The notes beneath the pieces were generated by a model. It did no database searches. It was not told the DNA's origin and saw nothing but the letters and a program-made list of their open reading frames with translations. DNA of 64,000 nt. Origin: Polytrichum commune. Taxonomy: Eukaryota; Streptophyta; Polytrichopsida; Polytrichales; Polytrichaceae. Every line of letters starts with the position of its first letter. The stretch's first letter is position 1. The stretch is from positions 38,398,527 through 38,462,526 of the forward strand of contig OX485808.1 of the NCBI GenBank assembly GCA_950295325.1, in the 5' to 3' direction. Position numbers and translations under genes: made by a program. This document shows positions 1 to 11,433 of this stretch, in pieces.

Positions 1-698
1 CACAAAATTAGGCCTCGGGGTGTGAGAGTTGTGCAAGATTTTATATTGATGTGACTAATGTGACTAATACCCCGGCTGGGTATTAGTCACATTAGGCACA
101 TCATTCTATGATCTTCTATGATCTTATTTTATTGTATATTAAATTGCATGCAAACCGTTCCTATGATAGACATGACACAAACCAACACAATAGCATAAGT
201 ATTTGACCATTCTAACTGTTTCTCAATTTAAAGTTGATTTAAAAGTTAAATAAACCAAAAACATTATAATAATAAGTCACAAAATCCAATGCCCATAAGA
301 ACTTGAAAAATTGAAACTTCTTTGATGTGGCAACTACCCCAAAAATTATCACAAAATTAGGCCTCGGGGTGTGAGAGTTGTGCAAGATTTTATATTGATG
401 TGACTAATGTGACTAATACCCCGGCTGGGTATTAGTTACATTAGTCACATCATTCCATAATCTTCTAAAATCTTATTTTATTGTATATTAAATTGCATGC
501 AAACCGTTCCTATGATAGACATGACACAAACCAACACAATAGCATAAATATTTGACCATTCTAAACGTTTCTCAATTTCAAGTTTAATTTGAAGTTAAAT
601 AAACCAAAAAAATTATAACAATAAGTCCCAAAATCCAATGCCCATAAAAACTTGCAAAATTGAAACTTCTTTGATGTGGCAACTACCCCAAAAATTCG
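1..698. repeat. Tandem repeat, two copies of a 349-bp unit
   Basis: Bases 1-349 and 350-698 are two head-to-tail copies of one AT-rich unit beginning CACAAAATTAGGCCTCGGGG. They differ by scattered substitutions. Each unit holds a perfect 13-bp inverted repeat (GTGACTAATACCC / GGGTATTAGTCAC, 5-base loop), near positions 51-91 in copy 1. The first copy starts exactly at the window edge, so the array may continue to the left. No coding sense is visible. Confidence 0.9.
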
Positions 699-1364
699 AC
701 GTGGACCATGTCGCCGAAATCCTAGGTGACGTGGACGGAAATCAACTGAAACCTCTCCACCACTGTCCGAAACAGCTAGTCCGAGCTAAGAGGTTTTATT
801 AAGTGAAAACTCTTATGTACTAGTTGATTCAATGCTATTTTTTCTTCTAGTGACATCAAGGATTACAACACAAGAATATCGGCTCATGCCCAAGGATTAC
901 AACGAGGATTACAACACGGCGCAATCAGCTGAGACTAAAAACCCACAACAAAACTCCCACGAAATGCCGGAATTGTGCATGTGCTGGGTCACGTGGCTTC
1001 ACGATTATGATGCGGAGTTTCAGGCCGCTCTATACTGTGCGCCTAGGGAGCTTGTCTCCCACATGGAACCTCTCACCTGTCAACGCAACGTGTGCGGCAC
1101 AACATCTCCATACGGGCCTATTGCAAAAGCAGACGCCCTCACTAAACCCTCACAATGTGTCACGTCCGGGTGGATATCAACTCGGACATCCAAATGTCCG
1201 AGATGACATCTTCAGTAACAGGGTCGGAGCAGAGGTCGACTCCGATGCGGGAAGATCAATGGAGTCTGCGACTTCGAATTATCCTTGCAACCCACAAGTA
1301 GAGTGCGGCACAAACCTAAGGAGACCAGGAAAGGGTATGAGGTGTGCAAAAGGGTGATACATAC
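699..1364. other. Intergenic, nothing recognised
   Basis: This is mixed-composition sequence between the tandem repeat and the candidate minus-strand exon. Short plus-strand reading frames exist, but none has recognisable protein features. Confidence 0.4.
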
Positions 1365-2304
1365 CTCCATGATTGCTCCTTCTCCGACGCACCTCCGCTG
1401 TGCTCTCCAACCGGGATCGCCTCATCCTCGGAAGAAGTAAATTCGATCACCCTGGTGCGCTTTGGTGGTGGTGATGCTTGCTTTGGCAAACCCCTGCCTC
1501 TCGAACTTTGCGCAATCCTTTTGTCCTCCCTTGCCTTGGACCTTTGCTCTCCTGCCGGACGCCTATGTTGGCGCAGTGCGGCAACATCCACCTCCAACTC
1601 CGGCGTTGTTGTTGGGGACGTCGCCTTACGCTTCCCCGCCCGATCCCTAGGCCTCACCATCTTCAGAGGCGGCTGCAAACACCCGAGCGTCGAAGCAAAC
1701 ACCAGGACAGAGAGTGAGGACAGAGGGTGTATTGAGTGCGAGGGCAGTTGTGCCTATGGCCATTCGTGGCCCTATAGCCACATAGGGACCCTATGGCTGC
1801 TTGAAACCTATAGCCGAGGACAAACACGTGGACGTCCGGCTGCACAGGCTGCATGGCCGAGCAGCCTTTGCAGTGCGGAGGCGACCAAATTTTGAATCCG
1901 GAGAGACAAAATTTGGCAGCCTGCGTGGGGCAACATCTGAATCAATCGAATTGCAATGGAAGACTCACCTCATTTGCAGTTGGGTTGTTCTTGTTGGTTG
2001 CATTAGTAGACGGAGGCGAGTCATTTTCAATCCCCAGCAGGTGCAACAAGCGGGAGCTGCGGCAGCAGTGAGGTCCCTGGGTTTTAACAACTGTACTCTG
2101 TTTAGTGGAAGGCATCGTCTCCCCGCATTGCAATACAAAATTTGAGAGCACTGCAGCGGCCTCGGAGTCATCCACATCCACCTTGCGCGGTTGTATTGAT
2201 TTTTTTTGCAAAATGGACAACCCTAGCCCGCATTCGTGTTGCACGTGACACTGCCATGCTGCTAAGTGTTGCGCTTCCAATGTGCGCACGAAGGTTGACG
2301 ACAA
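1365..2304 (-). CDS. Possible minus-strand exons of an unrecognised gene
   Basis: Two minus-strand segments look exon-like. One (about 2304-1969) has no ATG of its own and ends at a good donor (GAG|GTGAGT). The other starts with an ATG at 1660, encodes a basic, Ser/Pro-rich stretch (begins MVRPRDRAGKRKATSP; later PPPKRTRV, then an acidic SSEDE patch), and ends at a donor (GAG|GTATGT) at 1365/1364. The second resembles the disordered basic N-terminus of a nuclear or transposon protein. I recognise no domain, and I cannot show that the two segments belong to one transcript. A chance open frame in GC-richer DNA is a fair alternative. Confidence 0.25.
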
Positions 2305-3083
2305 GCTTTAGGGTTTGGAGAATAGCGGCAACCCTTTCCCAACTCTTCTGGGACATTGACTATGATGTTTACTCTGTGGGACACGTGGGTAATGGTAATT
2401 CACATCCCTTTTTACTTCCATGTTAGAACCCACTGTTTGCGTAGATGTCATTTCTGACATCCAATGTGTCATGTGCATATCATGCGCAGTGTCTTCGTAT
2501 GGGAATGGAAGTGGCGTACCTGGAACGTGCTACCCAATCCGCCAGCTGTGCCACCCACATGCCAAGTGTAGATGTGCAAATTTCATTCAATGCACATTAC
2601 CATGCAGCACACTTCCAAATTCGCTATTCACCTCAAACGTTTGTAGAGTGTGCCGTAGATTGGGGAATGGTGATGTGCAACATCCATGATTGCCCCATAC
2701 ATGTACATTTATTGAATGCTCTATTGTGTTAGTGTGGGCATCTTCGTTTGTGTGTCCAAGAAGATGACACCTTGGACAAGATCACGTCCAAAACGACACA
2801 TATGTGGACATCCATGAGGACATGTAGGGAATTGCCGCTCATGTTTTTGTTGCAATTTGAAAGAGGTACAGTGGTCCCTAGAAGATTTGGGTTGCAGTTG
2901 ACAAGGGTGACAACATGTGTAGGCCGAGGCTATTTTACGACTCATGCATTAATGGAACATGACGTGAAAAAGAATTCCGCGATTTGTTGCAGCTTTTGAA
3001 ATGGTGGGCATGTGAGGACCTCTCTGTGGTCGTCTTTGTGAACAACATCACCAAGTGACCGATTGGAACATGACGTCAGCTAG
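2305..3083. other. Possible decayed upstream part of a CACTA element
   Basis: This stretch lies immediately upstream of the DUF4216 relic. It has moderate GC content and short plus-strand frames, but no domain I can name. An in-frame TAG at 3081-3083 marks the upstream limit of the readable transposase frame. By position it would be the decayed middle of the same element. Confidence 0.3.
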
Positions 3084-3767
3084 ACGCCGTGTTGCGACTA
3101 TCCGTTTCACGGAAGATGGACGCACACTACGTCACGTGCCTCTCGGGGACATAATTTTGCACACGGAGTTGCGAGTGGCCACTTTCGTGTTCGTAGTGCT
3201 GAAGGTGGCCGCGTCACGCGTGATTCGTGTGTGGTGGCATCTTTCACGCGACAAATACCATGGGGTTTGCGAAATGGGCAACCTATAGAGACAACCGAGG
3301 ACTATGTGGGGTACATCGAAGAGATTCTGGAGTTGGACTACCGAAATCATTGCACGACCGTGTTAGTGTGCGATTGGGTTCGTCCAAGCCAGGATCCTCG
3401 TCATCCAAACATTGAAAGGGACCGGTATGGTTTCACTATGGCAAACTTCAACCGCATGAATGGCACGGTGCATTCAAACTCTTTTGCATTTCCTTTGCAC
3501 TGTCAACAAGTCTTCCTCTCCAATGATCCAACGAGGCCGGGTTGGAAGATTGTATGTCGAACGGAAGTCAGGGGTAGACGCGGGCAACTACAAATCAACC
3601 AATGCATGCCAAACATAATTGACGTGGGCCACGATGGTGACTTCTTGGGTTTACAACCATGGGTGGAAGATGTAGAGCCAATCAGAGAGCCCGCCGATGA
3701 CGACGGTGTGTACATCCGAGCAGGACTAGATGATCGCGGCCAAGAAGACCACGAAGACACACAGTAA
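3084..3767 (+). pseudogene. CACTA (En/Spm)-type transposase relic, DUF4216 C-terminal part
   Basis: The frame is open from 3084 to the stop at 3767. It carries the layout of the DUF4216 region found at the C-terminus of plant CACTA TNP2-like transposases: a G-x-x-F-x-x-G-V segment with R-V-T-R-D-S near 3147-3220, then EEILELDY, VLVCDW, RYGFTMANFNRM, QQVFLSNDP and GWKIVCRTEVRG. The final ~70 residues are acidic and disordered. No TNP2 catalytic core, start codon or element ends are visible, so this is the surviving tail of a dead element. It acted, when intact, in cut-and-paste DNA transposition. Domain identity is from motif memory; the missing N-terminal two-thirds and the upstream stop are seen directly. 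Confidence 0.7.
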
Positions 3768-4022
3768 CATGGCCTTCTCCCAAAGCACATGCACCAACGT
3801 CACAACGCATATGGCATGCAATACAGCCAAGAGTCTCACAACACACGGCATGCAGGGTCAGAGCGGAGTGTCAAAGTTGATGTCTACACTTGCATTTGCA
3901 AAAACGTCCTCTGTGACATGTGCAATAAGAGGACCACAGGGATGTGGAGTGTTCCGGGCATTATTTGTTTTCCAATAGTTAGATTTTGATTTCCTCGTTG
4001 GGATGCGACCACGACATCATGG

Positions 4023-4577
4023 ATGAAAGCAACAAAGGTGTCAAGCATGTATATTCCAATTGGAAGGAGCAATAAAGATCCATATTTTGCAATGGATGAT
4101 GTTGTGTTCATGTCTTTGAATTTAAATTACAAGCCTGAAGTTCATCTGTCTTTAAATCTGGAAATAGCTTATGAAAGTTGTTGCAAGGCAATATGTATTT
4201 TGTCTTTTATTGCAATCCCAACATGTATATTTTATGCTAAAGAAAGAAAGAAGACGGATCCCTCAAAAATCTTTACTTTTTTAGACATATATGGTAAACA
4301 TGTCAACGCAATCTTGGAAAATATCATGCATGGAATTAACCATATTCAAGCAGTCCCAACCCGTTATGTGGAATTTCCCAAATTATTTGGGATGGAATTC
4401 GGTTTTTATAGCTCCCCGCAAGTAGCTGCCCATTCATGCTTTTTTTTTCCCCCGGGCAACTTTTCGAGTCTGCCCACCGCAACCAACGTGACTATGCATG
4501 CAAAGAAAATGACACCCGGTGATGACGTGGCCTTCTCGTTTTCTAAACACGTCAGCGGTGAACGTCAACACGTTTAA
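4023..4577 (+). CDS. Unrecognised 184-codon open frame
   Basis: An ATG at 4023 opens 184 codons without interruption in AT-rich DNA. The product has no recognisable domain. It includes one hydrophobic stretch (AICILSFIAIPTCIFYA, about residues 56-72) that could be a membrane segment. Residue composition does not look strongly coding and no neighbour supports it. Most likely it is a chance frame or an exon fragment. Confidence 0.15.
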   Translation: MKATKVSSMYIPIGRSNKDPYFAMDDVVFMSLNLNYKPEVHLSLNLEIAYESCCKAICILSFIAIPTCIFYAKERKKTDPSKIFTFLDIYGKHVNAILENIMHGINHIQAVPTRYVEFPKLFGMEFGFYSSPQVAAHSCFFFPPGNFSSLPTATNVTMHAKKMTPGDDVAFSFSKHVSGERQHV

Positions 4578-5832
4578 CAGAACATCTAAAAGAATACGCC
4601 CATCCTTACTAACATCTCCATGTCGAGGGAAAAGATCTCTCATGTTTCCCGCAACATCCTTCAAAATTTAGACTATTGCCTGCGTTAACGGCCGAACATA
4701 ATGACGTCTATGAAAACAAGACGCGTTTCCGTAAAACGACCCCAAAAACGCGGGTTTCTTATAGTGTTTTATGAAAATTTTCATAAGTTTTTGCTTTGAA
4801 AATGTCGACACGAAGCTCGTGCCCTTGTATAAAAACTCCCATAGGTATGCATGTGATCTTGGACTTTGCATCAACAATTCTGCTTCTTGGATGTTATATA
4901 AAGCAAGCTTGCAAATTTCAATTCATAACAAATCTTGAAGATAGTTGAAACCGCAAGGATAATAGGGGTTCAACCCATAGTGAGATGCATGTCCAATCCA
5001 TCACTCGGCTCATACGTACCCACCATGCATAAAGACTAGGTCTGCTAACTCACACACTACCACTACCACCACCACTCTCGCATGTGCACCATATATTGCT
5101 AGACAACGCATTAATTCAATCCGCCCCCTCCAAAAAAAACCCACCCTTTATCATAATATTCTATCTCCCACATGCTCCCTCTCAGTCTTAGCAAAGGATC
5201 AAGGGTTTGTGGTTGAATAACGCTATAAGACAGGGCGAGAGGGGGGCATAAAATGCTCAAAAACTGAATACTCCCATGACGACTTCATATTATGTGTAGT
5301 TTAACATGTGCAACGGGCAAATGATTTGAGAAATCCAACCATGCAATGCATACAAAACAAAGATTCATAATATATCACATATATGCATGTGTTTGTATAC
5401 ATATTCATAGAGAGAGGGAGAGAAAGAATTCAAATCATCATAAGTGCAACATTGAGTGAACCTCAACACAATTTTTGTGATGTTCATTTCAAAAAATAGC
5501 CTTGGTTAAGACGGACCCTAAGAAGTTTGGTTTTCCACACTTTTGGTCATTAGAGATGTTTATTAGGTCAAGTTGAATAATCACAATGGATGGATGGTGA
5601 AGTCCCCATCTCGTGTGATGAAATAGCACGGGTGTTCATTCATGATGGACTTGGGTTGCCATGCATCTTTGCCCATACCTTCAACTTCCAATAACACAAC
5701 CAATAACAAAATCGTAATCCATACTATACATTAAACTCCGAAAGTAAAAGAATAAAGGGTATTGTCAATATCAACCGTTATTCCTCCTTGATCACTACCA
5801 ACATGTCATTCACGCAACAAGCTTTATCGTAG
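4578..5832. other. Intergenic, AT-rich, no gene seen
   Basis: I see no coding region. A short perfect palindrome (ATGAAAATTTTCAT, near 4770) and simple GA-rich sequence near 5410 are the only structure noted. Confidence 0.5.
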
Positions 5833-6163
5833 TGGTACACTAAATAGGTAGATTAGTGTTAGATGCAATAGTTACCTAAAACACTAATTTTCAACTGATA
5901 TTACAATTAGTGTTTGAATAGGGTTTGAACAAATTATACCTTTTACGAGGTTCTCATATTCTTCTTCCTTCAATTCTTCATTCCAAGATTTACAAAATAT
6001 CATCTAACACTAAATGCGCTCATGTAAATATTTAAAGTTACTACTTGGTACAAATAGTGTTAGAGTTGACATTTAGTGTTCTAACACTATAGAGACAATT
6101 TACATTTAGCGTTTTCGTCGACTATTAGTGTTTCCAACACTAATCTACCTATTTAGTGTAGTG
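5833..6163. mobile_element. Non-autonomous TIR element (family A), 331 bp
   Basis: Both ends carry an inverted repeat of about 28 bp: TGGTACACTAAATAGG on the left and, reading inward from the right, CACTACACTAAATAGG, both continuing TAGATTAGTGTT. The interior is AT-rich and non-coding. The CACTA-like outer bases suggest an En/Spm-type MITE, but I cannot find a matching 3-bp target duplication, so the superfamily is open. Confidence 0.75.
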
Positions 6164-6853
6164 ATACTTGAAGGAATGCCTCATGGAAACTCGACACTTG
6201 TTATGAATAGATTGGTCCAAAATAATCACAAATGAGATGGCTATGTGTGTCTAAAGGATTTGGGGGAAGCAAAAGATAGATTTGAAAGAGAAGAGAGAGC
6301 AATGACGCCAACGAAGGTTGGCATGAATGAGAGTCAATGCACCCTTGACCCTAAACTTCAACTCATATGTAATTTTGAGGTGAACCATGATGTGGGATGG
6401 AGAATATGGATTATATATCTGCTACCCAACATTACAAATTGATAACTAAAGGTCTGAGACGACCCTACACTATTTGGTGGTAGTGGAGAGGTACCCATGT
6501 CCGAATGGAATGATTGGCGGTTCGATTCATGGTGTGAAATCTTCTCATTACTTGACATAAAAAACTGGATGAGTGGGTAGGAAGTCAAGAGCCCACCTTG
6601 CATCAAGAGGATTCTTGAGCAGGGTAGGGCCAACATGTTCAAATTCATGTAAGATAGCCTGACGTTGGTTATTTGTTTATTTACTTGATAAATAAACAAT
6701 AATGATGTAGGAGTAGGCAATGTAGTTTGGTCATTGAACATCGTGGATGCATTACAATCATATGAGTTCCACGCCATACATACATATTGTCTCATAAGGG
6801 CGGTAGATTTGCAATTATTTCAATGGTATGAGACGTGTTGTATGGGACTTGGA
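6164..6853. other. Spacer between TIR elements, no gene seen
   Basis: Short open frames on both strands (about 6245-6442 plus, 6358-6795 minus) show no domain or codon signal. No repeat boundaries were recognised. Confidence 0.4.
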
Positions 6854-7156
6854 TGGTACACTAAATATTCCTATTAGTGTGGGTCAGAGAATTAGCGTGG
6901 GTTACACTAATCTTCTGGTAAAAGGTGGAATTAGTGTGGGTCCAAGATCCTTGGGCCTTCCCCTAAGTCTTCATCAAGACTCATGACCAAGACATTGAAT
7001 GTTGGTTATAAGGATTAGTACAAAATCAAATAATCACCCATGTTAACTTTATAGAAGAAAAAAATAATCATGTGGCCCATGCTAATTTTCTACTCGGGAT
7101 TTAGTGTGGGTTGTGAATTAATGTGGCTCACAACAATAGGACAATTTGGTGTAGTG
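6854..7156. mobile_element. Non-autonomous TIR element (family A-like), 303 bp
   Basis: The left end TGGTACACTAAATATTCC and the right end read inward (CACTACACCAAATTGTCC) form a diverged inverted repeat of about 32 bp. The subterminal AGTGTGGGT motif recurs several times inside. It abuts the next element directly at its right end. Confidence 0.65.
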
Positions 7157-7538
7157 ATGGTCATATATGATATATATTGTCACCAATTCTAATCGTCTTG
7201 CTCGATACGAATTGTAAACAACGGTAGAGAGTCACCAACACTAAATGTCAACGCGACATTTTTTCATCATTCTTTGTAAATTTTATGTGGAATTATAGAT
7301 TTTAAAGAGTTGCAATTGTTGTCACTTACCAAGTGACTTTTCATCCAAATTTCAAACATCCATGATAATATTTCATCACAAGTTGTTGTCAAAAGAAGGT
7401 AGGGTTTTGGCCAATGGATGAACTCATCCATCATCCATGGCAATACTTCTAAACTTATTCATAAAGAAGTGTCATCTGAAAAGTTAGCATAGTGACACTA
7501 CATACCATACGACACTAAATATCATATGGAGTGTAGTG
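7157..7538 (-). mobile_element. Non-autonomous TIR element (family B), minus orientation
   Basis: The interior matches the 10,642-11,433 element in reverse: a shared block around TTTCATCCAA / TTGGATGAAA and a shared subterminal stretch ending ACACTAAATGT. The right end has the palindromic CACTAAATATCATATGGAGTG arrangement typical of the family. It is shorter than the 10.6-kb copy, which carries a nested insertion. Confidence 0.6.
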
Positions 7539-7639
7539 TCTCCAATGGGGAGTAAAAAAATTATACCATGGAGAATGTTGTGGGACTATGGAGGTCACAT
7601 GGTCTTATCATCATTTCTCTTTTACTATGTGGTTTTATA

Positions 7640-7945
7640 GTAATAATCACATGGATAACAAACCAAATAAACTAATATTCTAAGTTTGGGTAGATTCAAG
7701 AAGTACTTTAACATAAGTTAGACATTCATCCAAGTCATTTTTATAACTCATGGATGGTTTTCCTAATTTCCTCTATGGCAGCTACGATTAACCTAAACAC
7801 TTCCCTTAACCAACATTTCTTACCTTAAAGTTTGTCTTTTATTTGTATACCAAGAGGACTTGCTTGACAATATATTTTGCTTTGATTTGATGTTATTTTG
7901 TTGGATTCCAGTCAATGTCACTTGCACTACTGTGATTTTATGCAT
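7640..7945 (-). repeat. Diverged repeat, inverted relative to 19,395-19,690
   Basis: About 300 bp here match the interior of the 19,294-19,741 element in opposite orientation, for example CCATGGATGGTTTTCCTAAT-like blocks and the CAAGTCATTTTTATAA stretch. The terminal inverted repeats of that element are not present here, so this copy is truncated or the TIR element captured a common repeat. Confidence 0.65.
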
Positions 7946-8222
7946 TCTTTTAATTTTTTTTCTGTTCTTTTTTTTGACACACAACAAAATCAATTTCCCA
8001 TAAATTAATTCACCTTCAAAATTAATTATTTTATACCCAAACTACAAGAGAGTTGTGGTATCCTTGGAGGATTATTTTGCTCGCATTCAATTCAATCATG
8101 TGTTCTTTATTTCTTCTTCCAAATCATGGGTCACTTGAAGCCATTCCATTTTACATGTTTTCATACTTAGAAAGGCTTAACCATGTCTAAATATTATAAT
8201 TTTTTTATAATGCACGGTGGAT
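7946..8222. other. AT-rich spacer, no feature seen
   Basis: T-rich sequence between two repeat copies. I see no coding frame or inverted repeat. Confidence 0.4.
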
Positions 8223-8452
8223 TACTACACTAGATATTGTATTTAGTGTCACTAACTATTTGGAATTACGCAATGCCATTACTATTTACCATAAATCTCT
8301 TTTTGTGTCAACAAAGGTAAAATCGGTTGCTTGACATTACATAACAATAGATTATATACTTGGTAGAAAAATTAACACAAATTGTAAAAACATAAAGCAT
8401 TGTGTAACTCCAAATAGTAAGTGACACTATGTATCGTATATTAGTGTATTAA
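8223..8452. mobile_element. Small TIR element, about 230 bp
   Basis: Left end TACTACACTAGATATTG and right end (read inward AATACACTAATATACGAT) extend into a roughly 55-bp imperfect inverted repeat that includes ACTATTTGGAATTACGCAAT on the left. The element is non-coding. Its outermost bases resemble the other CACTA-like ends in this cluster. Confidence 0.65.
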
Positions 8453-8895
8453 ACTTGAAATAAAAACCAGAGGGTTAGTGAACTAAACCAAATATAGCAT
8501 CATTTGGTAGGTCGTGTCATTGTGATAGCCTTTTTAATGACACATCTTATAAATGAGATTACAAATACTGTCATTCAAACTTAATTTCAATTCATCCAAA
8601 TGCCAATTATTGAAATAAAGTTTGTTCTGTTCTAGATCCTCACATTTATGTAATGAAATATTCTCACGGATGATTGAAACTTGGATGAAAATGACTTACT
8701 AAGTGACCGTATTTGCAACATTGTAGATTTTAAGGATTTTACCATTTTGTTCTCAAGGAAGAATCAAATGTGACTGAATCATTTCAATGTTTTGCAAAGA
8801 GGTTGGTTGAAGACATATTGCATTATCGAGAAGGACTTCCAAGGACCGAGGTTGTTTTTTTGGGGGAAAAGTTGCCAGAGAGAGAAGAGAGAAGA

Positions 8896-8921
8896 AACGT
8901 TGACCATGTGATCAACGTTTT
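8896..8921. repeat. Short perfect hairpin
   Basis: AAACGTTGA and TCAACGTTT are perfect 9-bp inverted repeats separated by 8 bases, next to the presumed 3' end of the SINE-like sequence. Confidence 0.6.
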
Positions 8922-8934
8922 TGGAATGCCCGTT

Positions 8935-9236
8935 CGACCCACCCTTGGCATTAAACCCTCATGGCATAATACCAGTGGTGCAGGACTACTAACCCCTCTT
9001 GGGGTGGGCACTATAGTGACACACTATACTAGTTCCTAGCTAGCCACTAGTGCCTTGAGGATACTGGACATGGAATCCCCCCAAAGGGCTTTGAGGTACC
9101 CATACAACAAGGTCCAAGGACCCCCCACCATAGTTGGGTGGACTAAGGTGGTGAGCACCACGCCGGCATAGAACCCACAACCTCCTCATTGGGGACCATG
9201 AGCCCTAACCACCAAGCCAAGGCCCGTGGTGCCTCA
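8935..9236 (-). mobile_element. tRNA-derived SINE candidate
   Basis: On the minus strand the 5' part contains a good RNA polymerase III A box (TGGCTTGGTGGTTAGGGC) and, about 50 bases on, a B box inside GTGGGTTCTATGCC. This is the arrangement of a tRNA head. A non-tRNA body of about 230 bases follows. The B box differs from the GGTTCGANNCC consensus, so activity is unlikely. The 3' boundary and target duplication were not resolved. Confidence 0.6.
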
Positions 9237-9363
9237 TAATATTAGCAACATACCGTCAGACTTGTTGAGACTGCGTTTTAATATTAGTGACACTACACGG
9301 GCGGCTTACAATTAGTATTGGGCATGACAAATAGAATTAGCGACACTAAATACAATATTTGGT

Positions 9364-10641
9364 GTCTCGCTTCCCACGACGGTTGCGTAACTTTGTTCAT
9401 GTCTACATATATGGATCACTCGTACAATGCATGCATGTGAGATTTTGGAGTAGGTTCTTTGGCCACTTCACTTGAATCATCTTTGTCTTGCTATATAAGT
9501 TAACCGCGGTTTAAACTAGGTGGACATAATAAACGCCAATGTGGAATACACGCATGGGCAAGACTTCACACTAATTGCATCATTCTTCCCAGAGTTATTC
9601 TCGGAATTTTGGAAAGAGGTAGAGAATATGTAAATGTGACTCGTTAGTTGTTTAGCTTCTGAAGAAGAAAACATACAAATAGAGTGATGGAATTTTACTA
9701 ATACACCGAATTGGCCCATGTGCCACAATGTATAATAATAATAGTACTTATTATTATTATTATTATTATTATACCAAGTTGGTGAATCAACAATATAAAC
9801 TCAAGATTGGTACCATAACGTTCTATGTTGAAATGGCCGATGAAAATATGTTTTTATTTTGTTGGCACATATTAAAATTAAAAATAAAAAACGGAACCAA
9901 AAATACAACCACCTTGAGAGAACCTTTGGGTGATCAAAATATGATGGGATGTTTTGCTTTGGTATTAACACAAGGGAAGACTTCATCCTGCCATCACCTA
10001 AACCTTAACCCATCACAAAAATGAACACAACAAACCAAAGAGATTTGCTCACTTACTTTTGTTGGATGTCCATAATGTTTAGATGATGCACACAACTGGA
10101 ACCTGGAAAGGTCAAAATACAATTGTCATGAAAGGATGCACAAGAGACTGTTGTATTTTATCCCCAAAAAATAGCCTCTCACCAATCAAATTTACTTGGG
10201 AAAATGAGTGGAATGCTTGTGTGATCCATATTACAATCCCGTTTAGAAGTTGGTTGAAACAAATCGGCACGTCTTATGCTAGACCTCGCTGTACAGATGG
10301 GAGTTTTCTAGAAGTAGTATTGTTCACAAATGTTTTTGTAATTGTTCATGTATCCAAAACCAGAGGACTATACTGTAAATGTGTGCGTTGGTATTGTTGG
10401 TATTGTTGGCATTGACGATTATTTGGACAAAAAACATCTAACTCAATATTTAATTAAGGTTAACTCATTCTATTCAACCACCACATGGTAGTCTAGGCAC
10501 AACATTGTCAAGTGTTCTATTTTAGAAATAAATAATTCCTATGACAAACAAATAATATAGTTATGAAGAGAATTAGGGTTCAAATTCCTCGACAAGTCTC
10601 AAATCTATACAATGAAGTGCCAAAATAGCCATGTGTGACTA
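9364..10641. other. Intergenic, no gene seen
   Basis: Short frames at 9728-10024 and 10083-10415 (plus) lack domains and sit in AT-rich sequence. Apart from the (TTA)n tract I see no structure. Confidence 0.45.
9748..9772. repeat. (TTA)n microsatellite
   Basis: About eight uninterrupted TTA/ATT triplets. Confidence 0.95.
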
Positions 10642-11433
10642 CGGTACACTAAAGATGATATTTAGTGTCATAAAGATGAATTTTATGTCCCTATGGCAAC
10701 TTTTCGGATGACACTTCTTATGAACAAGTGAACAAATTTTGACATGGGTGATGGACACGTTCATCCATTGGCCCAGACCCTATGTTCTCTCGTCACCGAC
10801 TTGTGATGAAACATTATCATGGACGATTGAAAGTTGGATGAAACATCAACTTGCGAAGTGATTGTAATTGCAACACTCTAAATCCATAATCCCCCATAAC
10901 TTCTACGAGGGTCGACAAACAACGTTTGGTTGACATCACGGGTAGATCACTCCATTGTCAAGTTGAACACCACGTGCGACCAAAAAAAATCTTCTTTTGG
11001 TAAGTTGCACCACCAAAATGGGTCAAACTTTTATCAATTTTTTCTCATGAGTATCTATGACATATGTAAAAGTGGTAACTAAATTTGATGATTTGTTTTT
11101 TTCATAAAACATACCGTTTCTAACTAGAATGACACAAAATTGAACTAAAACATTTATTTAAAAAAATAAAGATGACTAAAATTTTCAAAAAAACATACAA
11201 AAGATACTATCAATGGTTATGTATATGTAGAAAAAATATCATAAATTTTAAAATTATGTATGGCATGTAATATAGGGGTAGCAAACTTTGTCCGCACGTG
11301 GTGTCAACTTGACAATGAAGTGACCTCCCCGTGGTTAACATTTAGTGTCGGTGACATTACACCGCGGTTTACGATTACTATTGACCAACACAATTGATAA
11401 TTGGTGACACTAAATATGATATTTAGTGTAGTA
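10642..11433 (+). mobile_element. Family B TIR element, 792 bp, with nested MITE
   Basis: The ends CGGTACACTAAAGATGATAT and (inward from the right) TACTACACTAAATATCATAT form a long inverted repeat, and each end is itself palindromic (AAATATGATATTT). It is the longest copy in the cluster because a second element (10,948-11,322) sits inside it. Non-coding. No clear target duplication was found. Confidence 0.7.
10948..11322 (+). mobile_element. Nested MITE, 375 bp, ~34-bp TIRs
   Basis: Left CACTCCATTGTCAAGTTGA continuing to CACCACGTGCG, and the right end read inward CACTTCATTGTCAAGTTGAC continuing to CACCACGTGCG, form a strong inverted repeat. The interior is AT-rich with no frame. A second, diverged copy in reverse orientation lies at about 27,640-28,004. 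The superfamily cannot be assigned from the ends alone. Confidence 0.8.

Larger units (their letters stand above)
8476..9363 (+). mobile_element. Family B TIR element carrying a nested SINE
   Basis: The left part shares order and sequence with the 10,642-11,433 copy (a GACACATCTTATAAATGAG-like block, then GATGATTGAAACTTGGATGA). The right end is GACACTAAATACAATATTTG, the family's palindromic terminus. A tRNA-derived SINE candidate interrupts it at about 8935-9236. Short frames inside are not convincing genes. Confidence 0.55.

Noticed and set aside
1344-1895. 183-codon plus-strand frame
   Set aside because: Overlaps the more gene-like minus-strand exon with its own ATG and splice donor; Cys/Ser/Leu-rich composition typical of an antisense frame.
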